Part shown: in pieces, positions 12,446-25,508 of the stretch
How positions within the stretch are numbered: position 1 is the first letter of the stretch
Layout of the letters: each line of letters starts with the position of its first letter
From: Micropterix aruncella
Taxonomy: Eukaryota; Arthropoda; Insecta; Lepidoptera; Micropterigidae
Assembly: GCA_944548615.1 (NCBI GenBank)
Contig: OX155960.1
Location: 35,649,790-35,713,789 of the forward strand
Length of the DNA stretch: 64,000 bases
Direction of reading: 5' to 3'
The notes under the pieces: model-generated
Seen by the model: the letters and a program-made list of their open reading frames with translations, nothing else
The model's database searches: none
Told to the model about the DNA's origin: nothing
Position numbers and translations under genes: made by a program

Positions 12446-12524
12446 ATTTTTTGCCAGCGGTTTAATAATTTCGATCGGAACCCTAAAAGATATAGCTTAT
12501 CTAAAGTGTTAAATTCATTCAAAA

Positions 12525-12571
12525 TGAGAGTTGCGAGTACTTACTCGCAACTCTCAATAATTATTGAGAGT
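12525..12571. repeat. Two overlapping palindromes
   Basis: Positions 12525-12556 form a near-perfect hairpin (GAGAGTTGCGAGTA, two bases, TACTCGCAACTCTC). Its right arm is re-used in a second perfect 22 bp palindrome, 12550-12571 (ACTCTCAATAA/TTATTGAGAGT). The three alternating copies of GAGAGT/ACTCTC allow two mutually exclusive hairpins. Confidence 0.85.
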
Positions 12572-12644
12572 GTAAGGTCAAACTATATTAATTATTGATG
12601 TTTTACTTAGGCACGTAATAAAAACTTAAACGGAAAGGTTAAAG

Positions 12645-12996
12645 ATGTTACGATGTTTTAAAGGTTGTACTGCGACTGGTCAGGCTGTATAAAAGTGAAG
12701 GCCTCCAAATGTTTTTGCCTTGGACTCGCCCGCATAGAGACAAAATTTACGTCCTATGACCCAAAATTGGTGTTATCTCCCTTATAGACCCAAATAACCA
12801 CTTCAAATTTCTTGCCAGGGAAAAGACCTCTCTGGCGATCATGTTATAGAACATTTCAGTAGTTGCCTGGAAAAGATAGATGCATTGCTAATCTCTGGCC
12901 CTCGTAAGGCTTGGATCTATGACAACTATCTAACTTCACATTTGTCATGGCCCTTTCTTATTTACGATTTCAGCAAAACCCAACTGTCTCGTCTGG
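12645..12996 (+). pseudogene. REL-type non-LTR retrotransposon ORF, proximal fragment
   Basis: In frame, with three stops, the sequence reads DWSGCIKVKASKCFCLGL then RIETKFTSYDPKLVL, and in a neighbouring frame GPRKAWIYDNYLTSHLSWPF followed by LIYDFSKTQLSRL. These match the post-catalytic palm and thumb (W-x3-IK-x3-KC, then W-x-lp-x-ltWpl-lY-f) of the retrotransposon whose C-terminus resumes at 13689. The ORF is interrupted at LSRL by an element A insertion with a 12 bp duplication. The N-terminal RT core is missing, so the copy was already 5'-truncated, and frame changes show it is dead. Confidence 0.75.
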
Positions 12997-13676
12997 GAGC
13001 TAATGGGCCCATGATGAGGTGGCCACAATGACCCATGTGTTCAGGGTCGGTCACACTCACGGGTCAACACCCATCCGATGGCCTCCACGCATGGGGTGCG
13101 AACCTGGGTAGGACACTGGGTCAACCAGTCTCCCCTGAGAATCAAACCTCTGGCGCTCCTGGACGGTCTGCGCACCGAGCGGCGCAAGCCAATCGACTGT
13201 GCTCTCGACTCCGACTATATATGTAATAACAGTCGGGGGAGTCTGGGAACTGTATTGTTTCCTATAGAGCGGGGGTGGTTGTCTACCTAACGGCGACTGC
13301 TCTTGAATTTACCATTGGCCATCCGATCCCGGTTCAGAGTCGGGCAAAGGACGCCTTGGTCCGCGATAGATTCGGTGCACACCGTTTCACCGCTTCGTAA
13401 GGGAGAGGACCGCGCAAGCGACCTCGAACTCGGAACCAATCGAGAGACCGGAGAAATCTGGTCACAATTGGAAGCAAGGGCGCGAGGGTCGGCCCGCCAG
13501 GTAACATTACTGGCTATCTCGCGGTAAGGCGTTGGCTTCTTGCGGGTTGTGACGTAGCTGGACGTTGGATTTGTTCTGTCCAAAGTCTTCTACGTTCACT
13601 GCAGGGCGACAGAACGAGAAAATCGTTAAAACGTCCTGTGGTGACGGGCTCGCCCGTTGTAGTTGACACCGCAAGT
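12997..13676 (-). mobile_element. Element A, full-length copy inserted in retrotransposon ORF
   Basis: The 680 bp insert is flanked by TGTCTCGTCTGG at 12985-12996 and 13677-13688. The host reading frame (LSRL|D) continues on the far side, which proves that the segment is an insertion and fixes its ends. On the minus strand it begins near TGCGGTGTCAACTACAACGG and ends GGGCCCATTAGCTCC, like the 7 kb copy. Open frames inside it on either strand are not shared between copies. It is younger than the retrotransposon it disrupts. Confidence 0.88.
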
Positions 13677-13688
13677 TGTCTCGTCTGG

Positions 13689-14911
13689 ATGCACTGGTGA
13701 CAGCTAGTCTAAAATCCTGGTTGTCCTTAGCCAATTCAGCTGACCCCTCGACTCTCTTCAGGTCCAAACACAATTTTGGGCTAGCTCTAAAACTGCCCTC
13801 TCTGCTCTACGCCAACTCCAGAATAACCAAAAATTCGATTCTAAGCAATTCCAAGGATCCGGCAATATCGAAGCACGTAGTAAGTGGCTGTAGTGAGTCA
13901 AATGATCTAAAAGCCCGCGTTGACTTCCATAAAAAGTTCCTTACTGGAATCAGCCAGAATGGCACTGGTCTGGGGTATGGCAGTACAACTATGAGCGATG
14001 TGGACTTGAAGAAGTCTCTCTTGCGGGGAGATTACGACAGCAATAGTATGGCTCACGCTATTGGCCTTCAATGCCAGAATGATTGGACAACAATTGGAGA
14101 CTTTTGCATTCCTCCTCCAATGCACTGGAAAGTAATGTTGTATGACTGGACGCCAGAGACGCTGAAATTTTATTTAAATGCCTTTCAGCATACACTTCCA
14201 GACCCCAGTAACCTCGCTCGTTGGAGCTATGTCGAGGATAGTTCATGTCCCCTTTGTAGCAACACCCCTTGCACAGCTAGACATATTCTAGCTGGCTGCA
14301 AGGTGGCCTTGGATCAAGGATACATTTACCGCCACGACAAAGTCCTTGCTGTTATTCGCGAGGTACTTAGCCTCTCAGTGGCTTGTGCCAACAAGGGTTC
14401 CACAGTATCCTCCAAACCCCCAATACAGTTTGTGCGGGTTGGCTCTAAAGGCAAAAAACATCTCACTGCGAAACCTTTCTCAATAATGGAGAAAGCTTCA
14501 GATTAGATTATGGAGGTCGATTCGGTCTCTAAGCAGTATAAATTCCCCGAAAGGCTCGGATGCACAGCCCTGCGTCCAGATATAACTCTTTACTCTCTAT
14601 CTCGGAAGATGGTTCTTATCGTAGAATTAACTGTTCCATGGGAATCAAATATCCCAAAAGCCCACGAGTACAAATTAAATAAATACCATTTCCTCGCAAA
14701 TGCCGTCACCCGGAACGGCTTCACTGTTCACCTTCACGCGGTGGAAGTAGGCGCTCGTGGCCTGCCAGCTAAATCTTTGTTTCACCTTTTTAAAGATCTT
14801 GGTCTCTCCAGGAAAATAATCAACTCCTTTCTAGAAAAATTATCTAAAACCGCGATCTATGCATCTCAAATTCTATGGCTTCGAAGGGGTAAAGAATGGG
14901 TGGTAAGGTGA
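13689..14911 (+). pseudogene. REL-type non-LTR retrotransposon ORF, C-terminal part
   Basis: This continues the frame of 12645-12996. Visible in order: DALVTASLKSWLSLAN (thumb), MHWKVMLYDWTPETLKFYLN, a zinc knuckle CPLCSNTPCTARHILAGC, then RPDITLYS followed 11 residues later by ELTVPWE and a conserved Lys-rich patch. PD-x(n)-E-x-T resembles the PD-(D/E)xK restriction-like endonuclease of CRE/R2/R4-type elements, so the copy belongs to that class by inference. A single in-frame TAG at 14504-14506 splits the frame. The ORF ends at 14911 and a short 3' UTR leads into a 400 bp (AT)n array. Confidence 0.8.
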
Positions 14912-14995
14912 ACGCTGACATGTGGCAAGACAGCTGTCCTAAACCTACCACCGCCGGTCGTTAGTCCGGAATACACCCTTCACCTCCTATAAGTG

Positions 14996-15401
<406 letters not shown>

Positions 15402-15441
15402 ATATTTTAGAGTGTAATTTTATTTTTTATTATTTTCAATA

Positions 15442-17086
<1,645 letters not shown>

Positions 17087-17189
17087 TGCCCGATTTTTGG
17101 TCGGTGAATTCCATGGCAGCTCCGTTTGTATTTTATTTTATTTACTAATAAATAAAATTAAAATATAATTGGACTCTTTGTGGAAAATA

Positions 17190-17640
17190 TTGCTGTTTTC
17201 CCTCTAGTTCCTAGTATCACCAAACTGCTAGGTGAGCTCACTCTGGTGGAGCAGGCCATATATAACTGCCCATATGAGAAGCTGTTCTCCCTCAAGTCGA
17301 TTTCTGTCGCCTTCAGTGACTAACACTGGGACTTATTGATGCAACGCATCATTCATTTGTACCACCGAGTCTACAGACCTACTCCATTCCTGCCCATTCG
17401 AATGATTTAAGTAAAGTGACTGGTGACTGCAGCGTTATTGTTCTTGGGGGGTCAAAATGGTTCGCTCGCATAGCCAGTTCATAGACGTCTGCTTAACATC
17501 AGCGATATCACAGTATATTCTGACTGTAAGGTCTGCGAGGATCATCCTTACATCCTTGCCCTGTAGGGATGGTCATTTTCTCCTCGCAATCGTGATATTC
17601 TCCATATCCTATTTTTGGTAGAAGTTCGGATAATTACCCA
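17190..17640 (-). pseudogene. Helitron Rep/helicase C-terminal remnant
   Basis: On the minus strand, broken frames read LQGKDVRMILADLTVRI, NWLCERTILTPKNNNAAV and finally ATEIDLRENSFSYGQLYMAC followed by SSPSSLVILG. These match the end of the PIF1-type helicase of Helitrons (WL-x-RAIL-x-PKN, and GID-LRE-x-CFSHGQLYVA-x-SRV-x-SP). Stops and at least one frameshift are present. The N-terminal Rep domain is absent. The helicase identity is solid; the extent on the right is approximate. Confidence 0.75.
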
Positions 17641-17739
17641 GATAAAACATTACCCTTCAAGTGGACCCTCATGTTATTCGCGAGGGATCGTTTCACAATG
17701 AGAGGCCAAAGAAGAAGTATACAAATACCTTCGTATTGT

Positions 17740-20335
17740 TTTAAAGTTATTTTTTTCTCTGATTCACTTTTATAATTTGAAGATACATTTTCTTTGTTTC
17801 CTTTTTCTCTTTGGGAGTTCTTTAGGAAAAGTTCTGTAAAAAAATTGTAGGCATTTATATGGGGACTTCTTTTATTAAACAGGGACTTTTTATTGCTTAA
17901 TACATATTAACAATATTTTTAAATCATGTGTTATATTATTCCCTATTTCAACTCCCGATTATTTACTTTCCCAGGGTTAAATTTTGAAAAAAAACGTTAA
18001 ATACGTATCTCATTATTTAAAGAAAAAGTATTTTCCCGAATTTTACTTTTATAGCATAACTTGGTCATTGACATATTGTTTTCCCTTTTTTCACACTTCT
18101 AGGTATTGCATGTTGAAGAATCACTAAATACCTGTTATTGAATTTAAAAACCATCCTTTTCTTCCTAAAATTTGCTTTTCTAGCTTAAATGTATATATTT
18201 TCCCCTTTTCCACGATTACTTCCTTTATGAGTTGTTAGGCGATAAATCTTCAATACAATTTCTAGGTATTTGTATGAGGAACATTTAACAATTAAAACCG
18301 ATCTGATATTTCGTCGGGATTAAGATGTAATATGTAAACCGTACAGCCACATTCTATATTCTTCCCTTTATGGGTTAACTTTTGAAAAACCGCCATATAC
18401 GTATCTCATTACGTTAATATTAGATTATTTTCCTTGACTTTAACGTTTGTAGCTTAACCGATTGTAGAGATATCATTTTTTTCCCCTTCTGACCCTTTTA
18501 GGGTTCGAATTTCCAAAAATCTCTAAATACCTATTACTTAAATTTTGATAGCCAATTATTGGCCCAAATATTATTTTTTCTTAATTGGCTTTATATATTT
18601 TTACGATTGACTTTGTGTATTTTTTAACTGCCGATTATTGCCCTTAAAGAGATATTTAGATAAAAATCCTAAATACATTATTAAGGTATTTAAATAAGGA
18701 ACCTTTTATAAGTAAAACCCGCAAAAAAACATTTTGGCACTATTCGATCACTTCAACCACTCTTATTCCCTTCAAGATTTATTTAGGAAAAATTCCCGAA
18801 TAAAATTTATAGGCATTTATTTGGGAAACCTTTTTTAAAAACCGATCTGATATTCAATCAAACTTAAGGGATAATAAAAAAATGGCAAAAAACCATTTTA
18901 GCTCTTTTCGATCACCTCAACCTCGATTATTCCCTTCAAGAGATCTTGAGGGAAAAGTCCTGAATTCCATTTCTAGGCATTTATAAGAAGAAGCTTTTTT
19001 CAGTAAAACTGATCTGATACTTAAACTGATCTGATCTGAACTGATTAAGAGATAATTAAAAAAAGAAAAAATATATTTTTGCCCTATTCGATCACATCAA
19101 CACTGATTATTCCCTTGAATATACATATGTTTAGGCAATGATGTAGGTAAACTTTTATGAGTAAAACCGACCTGATATTTAATTAGACTTCAGAGATTCT
19201 GAAATAACCGCAAAAAACATTTTAGCCCGTAAAGATAACTTCAACCCCGATTATTCCCTAAAAGAGATGTTTAAGGAAAAAACCTGAACTTATATTTTAG
19301 GCATTTATATAGGAAAACTTTCTTAACTAAAACTAATCCGATATTTAATCGGACCTAAGACATATTAAGAAAACCGCAAGAAAAAAGTCTTAACCCTTTT
19401 TGATCACTTCAATCCCGATTATTCTGCATGCCCTCTAAATCTGCATGCCCTCTCACTCCTTTATTAAGTCCTAAATAGTCCCATAGCACCTCCTTACCTT
19501 AAAGACCTCGTTCTCCCGTTAGGAAGTCATGGTGTTCCACTCAGGTCAAGTCAGGACAACACCATAGCGATTCCACTACATCAGTCTTCTTTTTTCACTA
19601 ACTCATTTAGCGTCCATTCTGCTCGACTTTGGAACCAGCTTCCGCATGCTATTCGTCATGCAACATCCTTGCCCTGTTTCAAGGCGTTACTTAAAAAACA
19701 TTTTCTCCCTCAAAATATCAACTAAGAACCAACCCTCCCCCTATCCCCTCCCCCCTTCCCCCATTCGTTGGGTTGTTGACTGGATAGAAGCATAAGAACT
19801 TTATAATATCTATCATTTTATATAAGCAGTTATTTTTATTATTATTTATCTGTAGTTTCTATGTATTTATTATTATAATATACATATATTATATTATAAA
19901 TTATATTTTTTATGTATGTATATATATTTGGATGTATGTATATGTATATTTATGTGTATATGTTTATGTATGTGAGCTGTATTGATACTTTTATTTAATA
20001 TTACACGGTTGGCTGTAAGAAATCGTGAAACGATAAGCCCGCCGTTTGTACTAAGTTAAAATAGAATTTAAGTTTTTTTTACCCATGTATTTTTTTTGTT
20101 AGTACAATAAAGGTATTTTTCATTTTATTTCATTTCATTTCATTTCATTATTCCCTTCAAGAGATGTTTAGGAAAAAATCCTGGATTTCGTTTCTAGGGA
20201 TTTATATAGGAAAATGTGTTTGAGTAAAATCGATCTAATATTTCATAGGGATTAAGAGATATTAAGAAAACCGCAAAAAAACATTTCATCCCGTTTCGAT
20301 CCCTCAGGAGTTGAATTTCCCAAAATCCCTTTTCA
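17740..20335. repeat. AT-rich divergent tandem array, unit roughly 150-190 bp
   Basis: The words CGATTATTCCCTTCAAGAGA, TTTAGG.AAAA, TAGGCATTTAT and CCGATCTGATATTT recur in the same order at least seven times from ~17820 to ~20330, with substantial divergence. The clearest units start near 18765, 18915, 19095, 19240 and 20150. The array is interrupted by a retrotransposon insertion at 19425-20146. No coding is visible. I do not recognise the satellite. Confidence 0.75.
19425..20146 (+). mobile_element. 5'-truncated non-LTR retrotransposon insertion with TSD and (TTTCA)n tail
   Basis: Flanks ATTATTC at 19418-19424 and 20147-20153 duplicate the array word CGATTATTCCC, so this is a clean insertion. 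In frame to the TAA at 19723 it encodes APPYLKDLVLPLGSHGVPLR, SFSVHSARLWNQLPHAIRH and CFKALLKKHFL. That is the usual C-terminal S-F-x-V-x2-ARLWN-x-LP...FK-x-LK signature of Jockey/CR1-like ORF2. The 3' UTR holds AAATCGTGAAACGATAAGCC, a hairpin-like segment frequent in lepidopteran elements, and ends in (TTTCA)n. The RT core was lost on insertion. Confidence 0.88.
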
Positions 20336-20410
20336 GTGAGGGCTTTCAACCTAAATAATTTTCATATTCATAGCTTCAGCAGTTTCGGCTCGGCGATGAT
20401 GAATCAATAA

Positions 20411-20434
20411 GTCAGTCAGTCAGTCAGTCAGTCA
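20411..20434. repeat. (GTCA)6 microsatellite
   Basis: Six tandem GTCA units inside GATGATGAATCAATAA...CACAACC, a context seen at 3' ends of some lepidopteran repeats. The rest, from 20336 to the exon at 20946, shows no gene. Confidence 0.85.
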
Positions 20435-20945
20435 CAACCTTCTTTTATATACATATATAGATTATAGATACATATATAGATACATACGTGTATATGTTCG
20501 TTTTTGTGATACGTGGACCTAATTTTAAAAATAAACTAAAACCAGCTACTAGCGAGACTGGAATAATTAACTCGTTTTGCCGTCGTCCCTGAGGCTATGT
20601 TAATAATTTCTGTCCTCCAAATTTTACCCTATTTATCTCTAAAAACCACTCCCTCTAATTGCAATATTAATACCGCCGCAGACAACAATAACCGCCAATT
20701 ATAGTATTCACTCACTATATAATGTAACGAAGGACGTTTTAATGGCTACATAATCGTTACACTTGTTAATAACCTAAACGACAGCTACTGGCCTTTTATT
20801 TAATTCTTCATTGTAATTAATCGTTAATTACAAGAGACTCGCTTTAAGTGCTTTCTAGTACCATTAAAATCAAATTAGGGCGTCGAGTGTTTGACAGTTT
20901 TAAATAAGGAATGAATTTTGATATATATTTTTTCATTGATTGCAG

Positions 20946-21062
20946 GGTCTTCCGGGAGAGTCGATACGTGGCCCGCCAGGACCTCCAGGTCCTCCGGGTC
21001 AACCAGGTCCTCCAGGGTTAACGACAGTGGGAGAGTACATCGGGTCCGGGTCTGGAGATGAC
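20946..21062 (+). CDS. Mp: Multiplexin-like collagen, internal exon 1 of 7 in window
   Basis: The 117 bp exon (39 codons, phase 0/0) follows a pyrimidine-rich TTTTTTCATTGATTGCAG acceptor and precedes a GTAAGT donor. It encodes GLPGES, a two-residue break (IR), then [18 protein letters not shown] and a non-collagenous tail TVGEYIGSGSGDD. The acidic SGSGDD is a plausible glycosaminoglycan attachment site, as expected in collagen XV/XVIII proteoglycans of basement membranes. The upstream exons lie before the window or in the preceding 20.9 kb, where none was recognised. The antisense frame here is a shadow. Another interrupted collagen class is possible, but the pattern favours a multiplexin. 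Confidence 0.85.
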
Positions 21063-21374
21063 GTAAGTATAACATAAATACGACGCCTTGTTGATAATTC
21101 CGAAACAAATGCGTTCTATACAATATCACGTTTCCAATTATTTTAAAAAATATACATAATTGACTTTCAGCATCTGTTTCTGAAATTATTTCAATATTCT
21201 TTCCGTCAAATTTATGTCCATAAGTAACAATATTAATTGAAGTTTTTAATTATTTTTTAATATTTTAAAACTTTCTTTTATAGACTAAAGACACAAGTAA
21301 AGTTGTAGTCATCTAAATCTTCTAACAAATTGAATTAAATGCTAGTTTGAAACTTTTCAAGCTTTCTAGATACT

Positions 21375-21683
21375 GGGCTCGATTGCGTTTCTTCGTGAAC
21401 TAAAATCGGTAATTAGTCCGTGTGAACGAGACAGGGCAATACGCTAGAGCGGAATATGGAATGAACGGTTGTCACTTTTTCGCATTAAAATTACCCACAA
21501 TAGATAAAGCATCTGAATCTGACACAGCACGAAATATGTTCAAATTTATTCGGACGAGTATAAGTTCGACAGGTATTTTTTTATCGTAGATCTTTCGTTT
21601 CATTTTCCGCTCTAACGTATTGCTCTATCTCGTCCACTTGAACTAATTTCAGTTTTAGTTCACAAAGGAACGTAATCGGGCCC
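21375..21683. mobile_element. Foldback MITE, copy 2
   Basis: A 309 bp relative of 10013-10328: it starts GGGCTCGATTGCGTTTCTTC, ends ACGTAATCGGGCCC, and the arms pair for about 80 bp (GTGAACGAGACAGGGCAATA against its complement). ACT lies immediately outside both ends (21372-21374 and 21684-21686), consistent with a 3 bp target duplication. This would fit a PIF/Harbinger-like MITE. Confidence 0.82.
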
Positions 21684-23113
21684 ACTCTTTGTTGAAAATC
21701 TTGTTACTTTGTGCCCTTTTTTTATGTGATTTCTAGTCTAATCAAACACTTTAAAAAACACTAGCCACCCTACGTTTAAATTTATTAAATTTAAATTATT
21801 ATTGCACTTAAAAGTAAGCGCGTAACTTTATATTACTATTGATTGATATAAGCATAGTCGATATTATTCACGTATACTTTCCTCATACTCAACTCCTTTG
21901 CAATCCGACTATGTAGCAAACAATCGGCAAAGTTCCTCATTTTCTATTATTCTATTCACAAATGTAGGTTAAGATACGCAAGCACTCATGATTGAGAAGA
22001 GTAAATATCGCCCCGACAAGCGATTCGATTGAATATTATTGGACACGGCTTTGAGGTAGAATTATAAGGGGAAGGTCGGGATAAGGGAGCACTCGAAACG
22101 GGAATAATATTATTGCTAAGAGGTCTCGGTTCGAGTTGCAACCTCAAATCAACCAACAATAATAAGAGTATTCTTCTTTCTCTCTCTCCCAAATGCTTAC
22201 TCTCTCTCTCTTTGGACCGGACGGACGCAGCGAGTGGTAAAGGTAAGTACATTTCCGTATATTTTTCCGACTCTTTGAACAAAGTTCCGCGTTTCGCTGG
22301 CAGTTTCTTCTATATCTTTATGGGCTTTAGAGGAAAGTGGGTATACTTGAAGGAATGCGATGTTTGCCAACCTCTTAGAATTTAGATTTTTACCGCCGCA
22401 GTGGCAGTCATAATAAATGTATCAAACTATGCGAACTTTTACAAAAATCTATGCAAACATCTAATGCTGCTATATGTACCTATATACTAGGTGATTCGAT
22501 TGTCGAAAGCAAGTCTGGTGGGAGTAATAGGGTGGTCAATTATAAACTGATTATAATATATTTACCTATATACAAAGTCTTATAATTTTCTAGAAATGTA
22601 AATTTTTCTGTAAATTTGGTTTTCCACAGCTTTAAATAGAAAATACGTCCTAATTTTAATTCAAATATTTCAGAATAAAACTTTTTACAACTTCCAATAT
22701 ATATTGATTCAAATGAAAACAAATAAAAAGATATTTAATTTGACAGAAAAATTGTAAAAATGCATTTGATTAAGTAATAAATGTACTAAAATCTAATTGA
22801 CAAAATTTCAAACGATTTTTCAAAAAGAATTATTACAGTAATTATTGATTAACTACATTTAAAACGCCATGTGTTATATGCAATTTATTATGTTGTATAG
22901 CTGTTGCATTATGGTGGAACAATTGCAAGTACAGTGGCCAAAAGTAATAAGACGGTCCCATCCCAATAGAGCAGGTAGTGGCCGTAGCCCTTCCTAGAAG
23001 TGATTGATATGATGTATGATATTTTATTTTTAATGGCGTTCGACGTACCACTGCCTAAATACATTCGAGCGTTGCGTTTATCGTTTGAAAATGTATTCAA
23101 TTTCATTCTATAT

Positions 23114-23735
23114 ATTCAATTCAATTCAATTCTTAATTAAGAAATCACACAGTATTACAGAAATATTTTTTTTTTAAATGTAGGCAGATTTACAACAAAT
23201 AAAACCGGTTACGGATATCAATAAAATTACATAAATTACGTTTTTTAAACTACCTTATAAAACTAATGTACCTTCAATTTTAGAACTACATAAGAGTCTT
23301 GTATTCAGGGTATATGTGTATTTGTTTATGGGAGTGTATTGAGCATGTAAGTGTGGAGTGTGAGCGTGTATGATATTAGTAATGGCGTATATAAAATTTA
23401 ATAAAAATAGCTAAAAACGAATAGTCATCTTATTGTATCGGTTATGGTTTGATTTACGGAGTATTTGTATGTGATTATATAATTATTAAACATAGATCAA
23501 TACCATTTAAATGGGTATTATAAAGCTCAAAGCAGCGTGTGAGTAGGTACTCCATTCCTTGGTGCATTAGTTTTAAAACGCGGCAATCGAAACAGGTCAA
23601 ATTGACGTGTGGTCCTCATTGGGGCGTTAATATTGATTTCGCCCACCAGGTCAGAGCAATCGAATATACTATTCATTATTGTATAGAGGCACAGATCATC
23701 ATTCAAGTTGCGCAGATAAGATAGCGAATTTATTT
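23114..23735 (-). pseudogene. Non-LTR retrotransposon 3' end with RT C-terminal remnant
   Basis: On the minus strand the frame reads LRNLNDDLCLYTIMNSIFDC, then APMRTTRQFDLFRLPRFKTN and APRNGVPTHTLL before a TGA. This is the L-x-n-x-iDC-x2-L...vP-R-x-TR...F-x-lP-x-x-TN-x4-sP segment of Jockey/CR1 C-termini. To the left, in the sense of the element's 3' side, the sequence ends in ATTCAATTCAATTCAATTC, read on the minus strand as a (GAATT)n tail. The + strand frame over the same region is a shadow. Confidence 0.7.
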
Positions 23736-24237
23736 TAAATAGTGAGGCCGCCTCATTAGTAGTATTACAATAACTTTTTGTCTTAAAATTTAAACATGGA
23801 ACGATCTTATTTATCCATCATTAAAAGCAATTGTGCAATTTTTTTATAAAGTTTATTTTATTTTTAGAGATCATTTAGAGATGTTTGTAATTGTTTTTAT
23901 TTTAAGTAAGTAATATACATTAGAGGTTGTTTGAAGTTTTGTTTTTAAATAATTTAATGACTTATATTGAATTTAGGGCACATTTCATACTTAAATCGGC
24001 TGGAAACTCAAATTTTCCTCAAAAGCGGCGTGCAATAGCTCTTTACTTTCAAGCTTCTTCTAAAAAAAAAAAAACTCATAAAACGTAAACTCTTTCCCTT
24101 ATCAACCATTTTTATTCGTCTGTGACAGTTTTATATTGATTCTTTTTTATTTAATATTTATTTAGCATCACCTATTTTATAAGTAGTTTTTTATGAAATG
24201 TTTATACATATGTAGTATAAACATTTTATCCACAACA

Positions 24238-24295
24238 CTTTACGTGACTGTAAGAGATTGCCGTAATGCGATAAGTCCGCCATTGTGCAAAACCG
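24238..24295 (+). mobile_element. Fragment of lepidopteran-type non-LTR 3' UTR
   Basis: TGTAAGAGATTGCCGTAATG followed by CGATAAGTCCGCCATTGTGC parallels 20012-20052 (AGAAATCGTGAAACGATAAG, then CCCGCCGTTTGTAC) in the insertion at 19425. Such GATCGC...GCGATAAG-CCGCC stem-loops are common in 3' UTRs of lepidopteran retrotransposons. Only this fragment is recognised. Confidence 0.45.
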
Positions 24296-24619
24296 CAACT
24301 TTTTTAGTGACAAAAAGTGACAAAAATGCAATATGTCGTTATCATATATCCAAAATAGTTTAAATCCCCTACAATTTAAAACTAACAAAGATAGGTTATT
24401 TAATTTTGAAGTTTGATGTCCTTGAGACGCGGTCTAACCAATAGTTATTACAAAGTGATACTTATTGATAATTTCTTCTGTAAGAACTAAAAACCAAAGA
24501 TGGCATTTTTTACAACCTGGGTGAGTAATTTGTCGAGTACACTTTACATCGTCTATTATTATTCAGATTATCGATGTCGACATTATCCATTGTTTCACAT
24601 TATTGAGGCCCGCAAAAAT

Positions 24620-24650
24620 TGGTCCGCAGGACCCCGGTTGGACAGCCCTG
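24620..24650. mobile_element. Possible hAT-type terminus
   Basis: GACCCCGGTTGGACAGCCCTG at the end of this segment, read in reverse, gives CAGGGCTGTCCAACCGGGG, a terminus style known from hAT transposons (CAG-G-x-TGTCCAAC). No partner end or 8 bp duplication was found. Confidence 0.3.
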
Positions 24651-25166
24651 GTCTATGTATCCACCTTAAATATCTTTACGGCACTCAGAAATAGCTAACC
24701 GCCCCTGAAACTTGCCCTGTCTTTGAAGTGGGTGCCCGCAACGTGTTTGCTTAAATGTTGGAAAACTTCCTTTACTTTATAAAATATAAGTAAAAGTTCT
24801 AGAGGAAATGTTCGAACCGACGAACTATGTGAAAGTATCTAAAGGTATATTTTATAGATATCTTTCTTATGGAATATATTTCTTATAGATGAACAGCCTT
24901 GGAAATAAACATCGGCGTAACACGTTATCGACCAGGTGTTTTACCTACAAAACGTGTTTAAGAGCTGTTGACCGCCGGTTCTGACCCAATCTACTGTATT
25001 GAGAAATAAACGCATGTTAAGCTTCGTTAAATTACACAACGCGTATACAATCGTTGCAGAGACAAGTAGACTTTTTACTTTGGACGATTTTGGCTAAGTG
25101 GTGACTTGATATTGATTATATTTAAGTCAAGTTTGTTTCCTTTCAACTAATTATAACAGCATATCA

Positions 25167-25508
25167 TTAACCCCTCGCGTACCAGACGGCCTGAAACGTC
25201 CAGAATTGATATTTACCGTCGAACCCCAGACGGCCCGAAATGGCCAGGCGAGGCCGACCGCTAATTATGTTAGTACAACTTTGACTAATAATTATGAATA
25301 ATCTTTATTGCTTTACATAACGACGTTACAAATATCTAATAGCAAATTTCAATAGGAACATAAAACAGGTCTTTTTTAGACGATCGGTGTGACAGTTTCG
25401 GAGTAATCGTTTTTTTTCTGAAACGCCATCTTTTTTTTGAGACTCGCGAATTTCTTACGGGCCGTAAGGCACACATTAAAATTCAAACCGCGGGCCGCGA
25501 GGGGTTAA
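25167..25508. mobile_element. piggyBac-like MITE with TTAA duplication
   Basis: TTAA at 25167-25170 and 25505-25508 brackets a 334 bp element with perfect 9 bp inverted ends CCCCTCGCG / CGCGAGGGG. Internally AGACGGCCTGAAACG and AGACGGCCCGAAATG are repeated. TTAA duplication with CCC-start ends is the hallmark of piggyBac-type elements. There is no transposase ORF. Two analogous elements with different internal sequence are at 54163 and 54865. Confidence 0.78.

Noticed and set aside
13035..13583. Several 60-98 codon frames on both strands of element A
   Set aside because: None is kept in the other full-length copy at 7006-7711, so the element is treated as non-coding.
20875..21129. Antisense frame over collagen exon 1 (similarly 31404-31688 and 32125-32415)
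   Set aside because: The sense strand has Gly-X-Y coding with matching splice sites and phases; the antisense peptides are shadows rich in Pro/Gly complements.
22113..22385. 90-codon frame in collagen intron 1
   Set aside because: Based on a CTCTCT-rich stretch, no motif and no supporting splice context.
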